Below are positions 1 to 7,557 of a DNA stretch of 64,000 nt, in pieces. Position 1 is the first letter of the stretch. Each line of letters opens with the position of its first letter. Where the stretch lies: the NCBI GenBank assembly GCA_024711125.1, contig JANJTM010000059.1, forward strand, positions 1 through 64,000. Reading direction: 5' to 3'. A model generated the notes under the pieces. The model worked only from the letters and a program-made list of their open reading frames with translations, had not been told where the DNA came from and did no database searches. The position numbers and the translations under genes were made by a program. The DNA comes from Rhodothermales bacterium (lineage in GTDB: Bacteria > Bacteroidota > Rhodothermia > Rhodothermales > UBA10348).

Positions 1-10
1 CACGCAGCGG

Positions 11-3000
11 TTACGAAGAGGCGGCGGATCCGTGCGTTCCGGTGGACCGAAGCGCCCTGCGCCCACCGGCAACCAGGCGCATCCGGGACGGCCGATGGAT
101 CACGGCATGCCGTACCCGGCGCACGCGGACCTTGCGGGCGCGAAGGCCGAGCCGGAGGAAGACCAGGGCCGCCGCCAGTGCCAGCAGGAGCGCAAGGCCC
201 GCACGACGCCGGTCCCGGCCCGGTGCGAGGTCGGCATCGGGCGTGTACGACGGCAGGGCGGCGGCGGGAGCGAGGTCGGCCGTGTCCCGGACCTCGGGCA
301 TGGACGGGGATTCCGGTCGGGCGCTCTCGGCATGGCCCGGTCCGTCGGTCGGTTCCGGGCCGGCCGGTGCATCGACCGGGAGGTCATTGGGGAACGCTTC
401 GGCGCCTGCCGGTACGACCCGATCCGACGGAGCCGCCAGCGACAGCGAAGCCGAGCCGACCATACGGACGGCGCGGCTGCGTCGGGAGACCGGGATGTTG
501 ACCTCGGCCCGGGCGCCCGGACCCACGGTCACCTCGATCGGCTCCTCCGGTGCCCGGAACCCGGCGGGGATCGTCGAGGCCCGGGCCGAAAGGACCCACG
601 TGCCGGGAGGGAGGCCGGTGAGCCGGAAGCTGCCGTCGACACCCGTCATGGCGAGACGCTCGACCGCGCCGTTCGACGCGACGACGGTCATGCCGCGGAT
701 CGCGAGGTCGTCCTGGGACACGTCGTCGGCGAGCATGTCGGGCGAGGACCGTTCGTCGAGCACGAATGCCCCGGACACGGACGAGCCCGGAGTGAGGTAG
801 ATCTCGATCGTCGAGCCGGTCGGCTGCCCGAACTCGAGCGCCTCCGGGTTGAGCACGACGAGCCAGGGATCGATGAGCGAGGCGTCGACGTCGATCCTGC
901 CGTCGCCGGCGCGGCCGAACCAGAACCGCCCGTGCGCATCGGTCAGCACGGTCTGCTCGCCGAGGCGCACGATGACGTCCCGTGCCGGCCGGCCTGATTC
1001 GGCGAGCAGGATCTTTCCGTGTACGCCCGCAGCCCGTCCGGAGGCCGGCACATCCAGAGGCACGCGGTAGGCGATGCCCCCCGCCACGTCGCGCGTCGAA
1101 CGGTACCCGCTCTCGTTCACTACCACCCGCGAGCGCACGGCCAGTTCGTGTCCGAAGGGAAGGCGGTACGCGAGTTCGGCCTCTCCGAGATGCATGCGGA
1201 ATGCATACGGCGACGTGCTCTCGTTGAAGTAATACTGGAGGTCGGCCGTGAGACCCTGCCCGACGCGCAACGTCATGCCGGCACCCAGCTGGCGACGGCG
1301 CGAATCGACGGGGAAGAAGACCCGGGGGCCGTCGTCCTGCGACGCCGACAGGTTGACGGCGAGACGTCCGTACCTAAAGTAAAACGTGAGGTCCGAGTGC
1401 CCGAAGGATTGCGCGGAAATCACTCCGTCTGTCACGCCGCGTTCGTACGCGAACCGGGCGCCGACGCGGGCGTGGCTGAGCGAGGCGAAGGTCGAGAGGC
1501 CGAGTTCGCGCCTGTCGATGCCCTGGGCCGCAGAGACGTGCGTCCGTTCCGATGCGGCGACACCGTGCTGCAGGGAGAAGCCGAGCGGCAGGCGAAGAAC
1601 GTTGGCCAACCCGATCCGGCCGTATTCCTGGGTAGTCGGCGCCGCGCTCGAGAAGTCGTACGCGCGGCGGGTCGACTGGAACATCGCGTCGAGCGAGAGC
1701 CGCCGGACGAGGGTGATCGAACCCGAGCCGGTGACCTGGGTGGTGCCACGGAACGTGCCCGGGAATCCGGAGGTGGCCCGGTGGTACCGGAGATCGATCC
1801 GGCGGCCGTCGCCGGAGAACCGCGCCCGGGTCGACAGGCCGGTGCCGGTCTCCCCGTCGTACGATCCGGCGGCGGCTTCCACGTGCACGCCGGTGGTGGG
1901 CGACGGGGCCCAATCGGCCGTCAGCGACGCGGCGCGCGACGCGGCGAGATAACGTTCGGTGGTCGCTTCGAGGCCGACCCGGAAACCGGCTCCGAGCGGG
2001 AGTCCGAGGCTGAGGCCCTGGCGGTCCCTGGTCGGGAATCCGTACCGCGAGCGCAACGCGTACGCGGCCGCCTCGAGGCGTCCGATCGGGCCGGCGACGC
2101 GAAGGCCGAACCCCGGGGCGCCCTGGGTTACCAGTTCGGTCTGGCGCACGTACTGGTCGCCGAGCCGGACGTCGTAGCCGGCCCGGGTATAGGAGGCCTG
2201 GTAGAAGTCCTGCGAGGCGAAGAGCCCTGAGCGCGTAGGCCGGGGTCCACGTACGGTGATATCGGCCGTTCCGCCGGCGACGTTCCACTCGGCGACCGAG
2301 AGGTCGAACTGCCGCGAGGAGTAGCCGTCGACGGACTGGGCCGAGACCCCGAGCCGGACGGGAATGGTGCGACCGCGGGCGGCCAGTGACCGGCCGCGGG
2401 GCATGACGAGGGTTTCGGCCTGTGTACGGGCCGAGGGGGACTCTCCGCCCGAGGATTCTCCGGTGGCCGTCAGGGCCAGGAGGTGCCGGTGGCGCCCGTC
2501 GATGCGCGGATCGGGGGTGATGACGGCCACGACTTCGGCCGATGCGAACGGCGCGAGCTGCAGGCGCGAAGGGGTGAATTCCACCTCGAAACCAAGCGAG
2601 CTGGACACGTGCAAGTCAATGCCCTGCCGCACGTTACCGTCGTTGGTCACGGCAAAGCGTACGGTGTGGGAGTCCTGCGTAGGCGCTGCCTGGGGGGCGG
2701 CGAGCACCGAGGCCTGGAGTCTGCGCGACGCCAGGACGCGGACCGGGCTGTGCGCCGAGGAGAGCGTGTCGCCGTCCGCCGCGAGGGCGTGCAGACCGAC
2801 GATAGAAGTGTCGGGCAACGCCTTCCGCCCGGTCTTGAACGCCACGAGCAGGTTGCCGGACGCGCCCGGTGCCAGGCGGAGGGGTGCGGGGCGGGCCGCT
2901 ACCGTCCAGCCCTCGGGAAGTTCGATCGAGGTCGCCACCGCCAGGGTGTCCGTTCCCAGGTTATCGGCGCGGAAGAGCACGGTCGCGATCGCGCCCGCCG

Positions 3001-3115
3001 CGACCGGCTTCACCTCGTCGCCGACCGGTGAGAGGCGAAGACGCGACTGGGCCGCCGCGTCCGGTGAGGTCGCGGCGGCCAGGAGAAGGAGCGCTATGGT
3101 GAGCGGGCGGACCAC
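11..3115 (-). CDS. Usher-like outer-membrane assembly protein (putative)
   Basis: Exported 1034-residue protein, probably the outer-membrane platform of a surface-fibre system. Residues 1-22 form a signal peptide ending AAAQS. Residues about 25-240 form two Ig-like domains (NEW3-like, with LPEGWTV). Residues about 250-690 are rich in alternating amphipathic strands and Gly/aromatic turns (for example YDVRLGDQYVR), as in usher or porin barrels. Residues about 700-895 hold two carboxypeptidase-regulatory-like beta domains (DAHGRFWFG, DGSFRLTGLPPG), resembling usher C-terminal domains. The last about 65 residues are odd: a hydrophobic helix (about 972-990) followed by a very basic tail. It is the last gene of a run with a chaperone-like gene 25 bp upstream. 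The usher role is inferred from architecture and context, because no family signature is certain. Alternatively it is a periplasmic scaffold anchored by the C-terminal helix. Confidence 0.6.
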   Translation of the reverse strand: MVRPLTIALLLLAAATSPDAAAQSRLRLSPVGDEVKPVAAGAIATVLFRADNLGTDTLAVATSIELPEGWTVAARPAPLRLAPGASGNLLVAFKTGRKALPDTSIVGLHALAADGDTLSSAHSPVRVLASRRLQASVLAAPQAAPTQDSHTVRFAVTNDGNVRQGIDLHVSSSLGFEVEFTPSRLQLAPFASAEVVAVITPDPRIDGRHRHLLALTATGESSGGESPSARTQAETLVMPRGRSLAARGRTIPVRLGVSAQSVDGYSSRQFDLSVAEWNVAGGTADITVRGPRPTRSGLFASQDFYQASYTRAGYDVRLGDQYVRQTELVTQGAPGFGLRVAGPIGRLEAAAYALRSRYGFPTRDRQGLSLGLPLGAGFRVGLEATTERYLAASRAASLTADWAPSPTTGVHVEAAAGSYDGETGTGLSTRARFSGDGRRIDLRYHRATSGFPGTFRGTTQVTGSGSITLVRRLSLDAMFQSTRRAYDFSSAAPTTQEYGRIGLANVLRLPLGFSLQHGVAASERTHVSAAQGIDRRELGLSTFASLSHARVGARFAYERGVTDGVISAQSFGHSDLTFYFRYGRLAVNLSASQDDGPRVFFPVDSRRRQLGAGMTLRVGQGLTADLQYYFNESTSPYAFRMHLGEAELAYRLPFGHELAVRSRVVVNESGYRSTRDVAGGIAYRVPLDVPASGRAAGVHGKILLAESGRPARDVIVRLGEQTVLTDAHGRFWFGRAGDGRIDVDASLIDPWLVVLNPEALEFGQPTGSTIEIYLTPGSSVSGAFVLDERSSPDMLADDVSQDDLAIRGMTVVASNGAVERLAMTGVDGSFRLTGLPPGTWVLSARASTIPAGFRAPEEPIEVTVGPGARAEVNIPVSRRSRAVRMVGSASLSLAAPSDRVVPAGAEAFPNDLPVDAPAGPEPTDGPGHAESARPESPSMPEVRDTADLAPAAALPSYTPDADLAPGRDRRRAGLALLLALAAALVFLRLGLRARKVRVRRVRHAVIHRPSRMRLVAGGRRALRSTGTHGSAASS

Positions 3116-3140
3116 GGGGTCCTGCAGGTAGAAACCGGAC

Positions 3141-3938
3141 TTAAAGTGTCAGATTAAGTGACGCCCCGAATACGTTCTCGTCACCTGCGTCGGCGATGAG
3201 GATCGCCGAGTACGATCCGGGCGCCGCGCCCTGCAGTCGCACGACGTGCCGTACCGAGGTGCCGGGGTAGAGGCGTTTCGGGTCGGACGAATACGAACCG
3301 ATCTCCCGGCCCGCGTCGTCGACGATGCGCAGCGTCACGCCGGGACGGAGGAACACGTCGCCGGTATTGACGACGTCGATGCGGAGCACCGGGCCGTCGT
3401 CGGTCGCCTCGAGGCCCCCGTTGGTGAATTCGATCGAGGGGGTGCCCTGGCCGAGGTGCGTGGCGATCTGCACGCCGAACCGCGTGATCTGCCGCACGCC
3501 GATCTGGCCCTCGGCCGGTGCCGCGCCCTCATCCTTCGGCACGCCTTCGATCATCAACATGCTCCAGAACGATCCGGCGTCGTGGCCCTCGGGAAGCTCT
3601 GACGGGACCTGCACGCGGAATCGCACCGTCTCCCGCAGGCCGGGTTCGATCACGATGACGGAGGGCTCGTAGGTGACCCAGGAGGCGTTGGAACGGGATA
3701 CCGAGCCCGGCGCGCCGAAGGCGTTGGACCCATCGGCCGCGAACGAGTAGTCGGTCTGGTAGAGCCGCGCCGTCACGGGCTCCTCGCCGAGATTCTCGAC
3801 CTCGAAGCTCCGTTCGATGTACTGCCCCGGGATTGCCGGCAGGTCGTAGGCCAGCTCGCCCAGCACGTTGAGCTGGGCGTGTGCCGTGCCGACCGAACAG
3901 GCGGCAAGGAGTGCAAGGAGCGCGGAAAGCCTTTCCAT
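3141..3938 (-). CDS. Pilus-chaperone-like two-domain periplasmic protein
   Basis: 265-residue secreted protein. The signal peptide ends near residue 21 (GTAHAQ). The mature part reads as two Ig-like domains. Domain 1 (about 25-140) has the layout of FimC/PapD-type chaperones: a first strand, then SWVTYEPSVIVIEPG, then a run equivalent to the chaperone G strand and linker (VRFRVQVPSELPEG...FWSMLMIEGVP). Domain 2 (about 150-265) contains VVNTGDVFLRPGVTL and ends in a beta strand. It may also be related to DUF916-type cell-surface proteins. The start at MERLSALL is chosen because it gives a clean signal peptide and sits 2 bp after the preceding stop; upstream codons in frame look non-coding. Its place between a small secreted subunit gene and the usher-like gene supports a chaperone role. 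No in-frame relative is certain. Confidence 0.6.
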   Translation of the reverse strand: MERLSALLALLAACSVGTAHAQLNVLGELAYDLPAIPGQYIERSFEVENLGEEPVTARLYQTDYSFAADGSNAFGAPGSVSRSNASWVTYEPSVIVIEPGLRETVRFRVQVPSELPEGHDAGSFWSMLMIEGVPKDEGAAPAEGQIGVRQITRFGVQIATHLGQGTPSIEFTNGGLEATDDGPVLRIDVVNTGDVFLRPGVTLRIVDDAGREIGSYSSDPKRLYPGTSVRHVVRLQGAAPGSYSAILIADAGDENVFGASLNLTL

Positions 3939-3940
3939 GG

Positions 3941-4435
3941 TCAGGGAGTGACGAGGGTGAAGGTGAGGGTGTGTGCGTCGGTACCGTTCTCGGTGGAGGT
4001 ACCCTGGTCGACGGTGGCCGTGGCGAGGTATCGCAGGGTGGCCTCGCCGCGTTGGTTGGCGGGCATGTCCACCACGAGGTCCATCGGGGCCATGCCGTCG
4101 AAGAGCGATACCGGACCGGTCCCGGTGCCGTTCACGAGCGAGATCGCTTCGATCGAGAGGTCGAACGACTGTCCCGGACACGAGCTGTACACCACGATTT
4201 TCGCGATGTCGCGGGGTCGGCCCCACGAAAGACGCGTATTCTGGTTGGTGACATCGGTCGGTTCCTGCCCGGGTACGGCGGCCACGACCGACAGCGTCAC
4301 CGTTCCGCCCGTGATGCGGATCTGGTTGTTGCCCTGGGCCGAAGCGCCCTCCGTGCCGATCCACGCCAGCACCGCGACGACGAGGAGTCGACGCGTGCGC
4401 GGGGCAGATAACAGGGGGCGGAAAACGCTGGACAT
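3941..4435 (-). CDS. Small secreted subunit-like protein (minor fibre subunit candidate)
   Basis: 164 residues, with a signal peptide of about 34 residues (RRLLVVAVLAWIG...GASAQ) and a mature part of about 130 residues that looks all-beta (RITGGTVTLSVVAAVPG at the start, HTLTFTLVTP at the end). Alternating hydrophobic residues at both termini suit a donor-strand-type pilin or an adhesin/tip subunit. Two cysteines occur, one in the signal/mature region context SSCPGQSFDLSIEA, so no classical pilin disulfide is evident. The ATG at 4435 is preferred over upstream in-frame codons because those would place about 48 low-complexity basic residues before the signal peptide. The chaperone-like gene begins 2 bp downstream. 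Function is not recognised by family and is inferred from context. Confidence 0.55.
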   Translation of the reverse strand: MSSVFRPLLSAPRTRRLLVVAVLAWIGTEGASAQGNNQIRITGGTVTLSVVAAVPGQEPTDVTNQNTRLSWGRPRDIAKIVVYSSCPGQSFDLSIEAISLVNGTGTGPVSLFDGMAPMDLVVDMPANQRGEATLRYLATATVDQGTSTENGTDAHTLTFTLVTP

Positions 4436-4577
4436 GGAACGGGTCGTGGTGACGCGGAGCAGAGGGCGATTGTCGTGCCAAAAGGCGCACGAATCGGGGC
4501 GTCTGCGCTGATTTTCCGCGTGCGGTGTCCCCGGGGTCTGCGCGGCCGTGGGGCGGCGCGAACGGGCGGGTGGCGGC

Positions 4578-4611
4578 AAAAAAAACGGGGGCGCCGTGGG
4601 GCGCCCCCGTT
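4578..4611 (-). terminator. Strong intrinsic terminator after the major subunit gene
   Basis: Perfect 12-bp inverted repeat (arms 4584-4595 and 4600-4611, loop 4596-4599). On the minus strand it is followed by eight consecutive T (4585-4578). It lies 26 bp after the stop of the 158-residue subunit gene and before the rest of the cluster. It should end most transcripts there and let only read-through reach the downstream genes. Confidence 0.9.
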
Positions 4612-4637
4612 CCGGGGCATCCGCTGTCGAACCGGGT

Positions 4638-5114
4638 TCAGTTCGTGATCGTGAAGGTCACGACGAACGCGTTGTTCTGGATGTCGGCGGCCACGGTCGC
4701 GGCAGCCGTGTAGGTCATGCCGATGCCGCTTTCGGCCTTCTTCGACACACCGGTGACCATGTCGACCGCCGTGGTGCCCAGGGCCTGGTTGCCGGCCGAG
4801 GTACCGCCGGTCGGGGCGGTCATGTTGAGCGAGAGCGTGACGCCGGTCGGCATCGCGACGTCGGTCTGGGCGGTGATCTTCTTGCCCGAGCCGTTGGTCG
4901 TGATGGCGTAGGTCGAGGCGCCCGTATTCGAATCGGGTTCGGAACCGGCCGTCGCGTTCGTGATGTTGATCGTCGGCCCGGCGGCGACCGAAATCACGTT
5001 GATGGCCTGCACGTTGACGTTGACCGTGTGATTGGCCGTCTGCGCCGCAGCGAACTGCGGCGTGATAATCACCAGGGCGGCGATGGCCAGGGTAGTGAGG
5101 GCGAACTGCTTCAT
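4638..5114 (-). CDS. Major secreted fibre-subunit-like protein
   Basis: 158 residues with a typical signal peptide ending at about residue 24 (PQFAAAQ). The mature protein of about 134 residues is Thr/Ala/Gly/Asn-rich, cysteine-free and predicted all-beta. It opens with an alternating strand (TVNVNVQAINVISV), which could act as a donor strand, and ends with AFVVTFTITN, a beta strand finishing on alternating hydrophobics as in chaperone-usher pilins. It is the first gene of the cluster and is followed at once by a strong terminator, as expected for a subunit made in excess over its assembly machinery. The upstream 146 bp hold no gene and no recognisable Shine-Dalgarno. Pilin-type function is an inference; spore-coat-U-like or other surface beta proteins are alternatives. 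Confidence 0.6.
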   Translation of the reverse strand: MKQFALTTLAIAALVIITPQFAAAQTANHTVNVNVQAINVISVAAGPTINITNATAGSEPDSNTGASTYAITTNGSGKKITAQTDVAMPTGVTLSLNMTAPTGGTSAGNQALGTTAVDMVTGVSKKAESGIGMTYTAAATVAADIQNNAFVVTFTITN

Positions 5115-5260
5115 GGCTGTTGGCGGGGAATTTCCGTAGGAGGGTTGTGGATACGATCCCGGTCCGGGAATGCAGCGGGTGCTGCGACCGGAACCGCGTC
5201 AGGGCAGGAATCGTCCGTTTCCACCCGTCCTAAAGCCCCCCGCGTCCTCTTAATGCAGTC

Positions 5261-6529
5261 CTAACCCCCGGATGCCACGCGGTCCGCGATCGAAACCGGT
5301 GTTCCCGACCGGATCGCCTCGATGCCGCACGCCACCGAAACGCCGCCGGCCCACGCCACGTCGATGCCCGCGTCCTGCCGCATGCCGGTCCGGATCACCT
5401 GCGTGAACGCGGCGCACGCGCGCAGTCCGGGATCGCCGTCCTCCTCGGGTTCGACCACGATGCGCTCCCCGGGGCCCCGGTACGGCATGTCGCCGCTGGT
5501 GGAGAGGCTCGGAACGGCGGTCGATTCGAGCAATTCCGCAGGTACGGCGCTCGCGGCGCGCGCCGGTTCGTAGTACATCGTGGCGTCCTCCAGCGTCAAC
5601 TCGACCGATCCGCCCGTTCCGAAGACCTGGATCTGAAAGCCCGTGCGCTGGTTGCCGATGATCGAACTGAAGAACAGCATGCGATCGCCGGGGTAGCGGT
5701 AGATCGCCTGTACGTGGTCGAACGTCTCCCGGCCGTCGCGGTAGAACGTGATGCCTCCGTCGCCCACGACCCGCTCCGGAAGCGCCTCGAAGATCCAGTT
5801 CGCCGTGTCGATGTGGTGCGAGCCCAGCTCGGCGAGCAGGCCGCCGGACCATTCGCGGTACAGGCGCCAGTTGAGGAGCCGCTCGAGCGACGGATCGGGC
5901 ACGGGCCTGCGCCAGTTGTAGTTGCGGTGCCAGTAGGCGTGGATGTGGGTCGGTCGTCCGATCGCGCCCGCGCGGATGCGGCGGACGGCTTCGGCGTACC
6001 AGCCGGCGTAGCGGTACTGCGTTCCGATCTGGAATACCTTGTCGGAACGGAGGGCCGCCGCGCGGATGGCGTTGCACCCTTCGACGTTGAGCGCCAACGA
6101 CTTCTCGAGGAACAGGTGAAGTCCGGCGTCGAGTGCGGCGACCGCGTGGTCGGCGTGAAGTCCGAGGGGCGTGGCGATCACGAGGGCGTCGAAGTCGCGT
6201 GCGCGGTCGAGCAGGCGCCGGTAATCGTCGAAGGTCGGCGTCGCTTCGGCCGTGATCGCGCGGGTCTCGGCAAAACGCGGTGCGTAGACGTCGCAGATCC
6301 CGTCGAACCGGACGCCGGGAAGTCGCAGGAACTGGTTCACCAGGTACTGACCTCGGCTCCCGGCGCCCAGGATCGCCATGCGCAGCGTATCGGACGGCTC
6401 GATTCCGCGGGAACGGATCGCAGGAGCGCGTCGGGTCGCGGCGACCGGGACGGTGTCCGGCGCGGCGGCTGCCGTCAGCGGAACGGCGGCCGTCGCGAGG
6501 GCGGCCTGGAGAAAATCGCGACGTTTCAT
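5261..6529 (-). CDS. Tat-exported Gfo/Idh/MocA-family oxidoreductase
   Basis: 422-residue NAD(P)-dependent dehydrogenase of the Gfo/Idh/MocA family, which acts on sugars, inositols or sugar acids. MKRRDFLQAALATAA at the start is a twin-arginine signal. The Rossmann motif follows (LGAGSRGQYL, about 54-63), then EKSLALN in place of the family's EKP motif, and the C-terminal alpha/beta domain with GGLLAELGSHHIDTANWIF carrying the family's catalytic-region histidines. The start is set by the Tat motif; upstream codons in the same frame are antisense-like. It is the last gene of a probable operon with fucosidase, T9SS protease and ApbE, 41 bp after ApbE. Tat export implies it folds with cofactor in the cytoplasm before transport. 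The substrate cannot be read from the sequence. Confidence 0.88.
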   Translation of the reverse strand: MKRRDFLQAALATAAVPLTAAAAPDTVPVAATRRAPAIRSRGIEPSDTLRMAILGAGSRGQYLVNQFLRLPGVRFDGICDVYAPRFAETRAITAEATPTFDDYRRLLDRARDFDALVIATPLGLHADHAVAALDAGLHLFLEKSLALNVEGCNAIRAAALRSDKVFQIGTQYRYAGWYAEAVRRIRAGAIGRPTHIHAYWHRNYNWRRPVPDPSLERLLNWRLYREWSGGLLAELGSHHIDTANWIFEALPERVVGDGGITFYRDGRETFDHVQAIYRYPGDRMLFFSSIIGNQRTGFQIQVFGTGGSVELTLEDATMYYEPARAASAVPAELLESTAVPSLSTSGDMPYRGPGERIVVEPEEDGDPGLRACAAFTQVIRTGMRQDAGIDVAWAGGVSVACGIEAIRSGTPVSIADRVASGG

Positions 6530-6570
6530 CGGGTGTTCGGGACGGTCGGCCGCGGGGGCCGCTCCTCGGT

Positions 6571-7557
6571 TCATGGGTCCGGCGCGGCGATCCACCCGGA
6601 GCTCCCGGGCACGAAACGCGCCCGGGCTCCCGGGAAACGGGCGAGGATGGACGGGGCCGACGATTCGCCGGCAACATACAACGCGGTGGACAAGGCGTCC
6701 GCATCGAAGGCCGTGTCGGCGAGAACGTGGACCACGCCCCCGGTCCCTGCGGGCCGTCCCGATCGCGGGTCGAGCAGGTGTCCCCACGTGCGGCCGTCGG
6801 CCACGAAGGAGCGGCCCGAAGCGCCCGAAGTGGAGAGCGCCACGTGGGCCAACAGGATCCCGTCGCCGTCCGACGAACTGCCCGGAAGTCTTGCGGGCCA
6901 CCCGGCGCGTCCGGGCGGGGGTGCGGAAGCCCGGTACGTGCTGGCACCCGCGTCGAGCAGTGCACAGTTCGCGCCCAGCATGACAAGAATACCTATAACC
7001 CGATCGGCAGCATAACCTTTGCCGAACCCGCCCGGGTCGAGTCGATACGGCGGCGAGGGTAGGGTGAGACGCCGTTCTTCCGCATCGAAACGGATACGGT
7101 TCCACCCGGAGATCGCCGTCAACCGTGCGAGCGTCGAGTCGGACGGCACGGCGAACCGTCCCGAGCGGAACCCCCAGGCGTCCATCAGCGCGCCCACGGA
7201 CGGATCGAAGAGGCCGCCCGTGGCCGCGACGATCGCGTCCACGTGTCGCAGCACGCCGAACAGTTCCGGGTCCGTCACGACGGACCGTTCCCGATGCAGT
7301 CGCTCCCACTCGCTGTCGGAGCGGTAGTCGCTCAGGAGCCGATCGACCCGCTCCACCTCCTCCCGCGCCCGCTCGGCCCAGGCTTCGGCGGTCGTCCGAT
7401 CCGGAGCCACGACCTGCAGTCGGAACCGGGTCCCCATCGCTTCCCATGCCGAGGTGTACACGCTGTCGCCGGGACACGCCTCCTGGGCCCGGGACGCGGC
7501 CGGGTGCACCGTCCAGGCGACGGACCAGGCGACGAGGGTCCCGAGGAGTCGTTTCAC
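6571..7557 (-). CDS. apbE: ApbE-family FAD:protein FMN transferase
   Basis: 328 residues beginning with GTG that overlaps the preceding stop (GTGA), so translation is likely coupled to the upstream protease gene. An N-terminal secretion signal (residues 1-25) is followed by the ApbE fold: AMGTRFRLQVV at the start of the domain, GGLFDPSVGALMDAWGF, the flavin/Mg-site segment LDPGGFGKGYAAD, LSTSGASGRSFV, HLLDPRSGRPAG and the C-terminal DADALSTALYVAG. The family hydrolyses FAD and attaches FMN covalently to Thr/Ser of extracytoplasmic proteins. No obvious flavinylation target of the [ST]GA[ST] type was seen in neighbouring proteins, so its substrate is unknown. A second ApbE lies near 35 kb, again beside Gfo-family enzymes. 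Confidence 0.9.
   Translation of the reverse strand: MKRLLGTLVAWSVAWTVHPAASRAQEACPGDSVYTSAWEAMGTRFRLQVVAPDRTTAEAWAERAREEVERVDRLLSDYRSDSEWERLHRERSVVTDPELFGVLRHVDAIVAATGGLFDPSVGALMDAWGFRSGRFAVPSDSTLARLTAISGWNRIRFDAEERRLTLPSPPYRLDPGGFGKGYAADRVIGILVMLGANCALLDAGASTYRASAPPPGRAGWPARLPGSSSDGDGILLAHVALSTSGASGRSFVADGRTWGHLLDPRSGRPAGTGGVVHVLADTAFDADALSTALYVAGESSAPSILARFPGARARFVPGSSGWIAAPDP

Noticed and set aside
5261-7477. Single 738-residue protein spanning the Gfo gene and the region opposite/adjacent to apbE
   Set aside because: The upstream part reads in a different frame from apbE and is Arg-rich without domains; the Tat signal MKRRDFL marks the true start at 6529.
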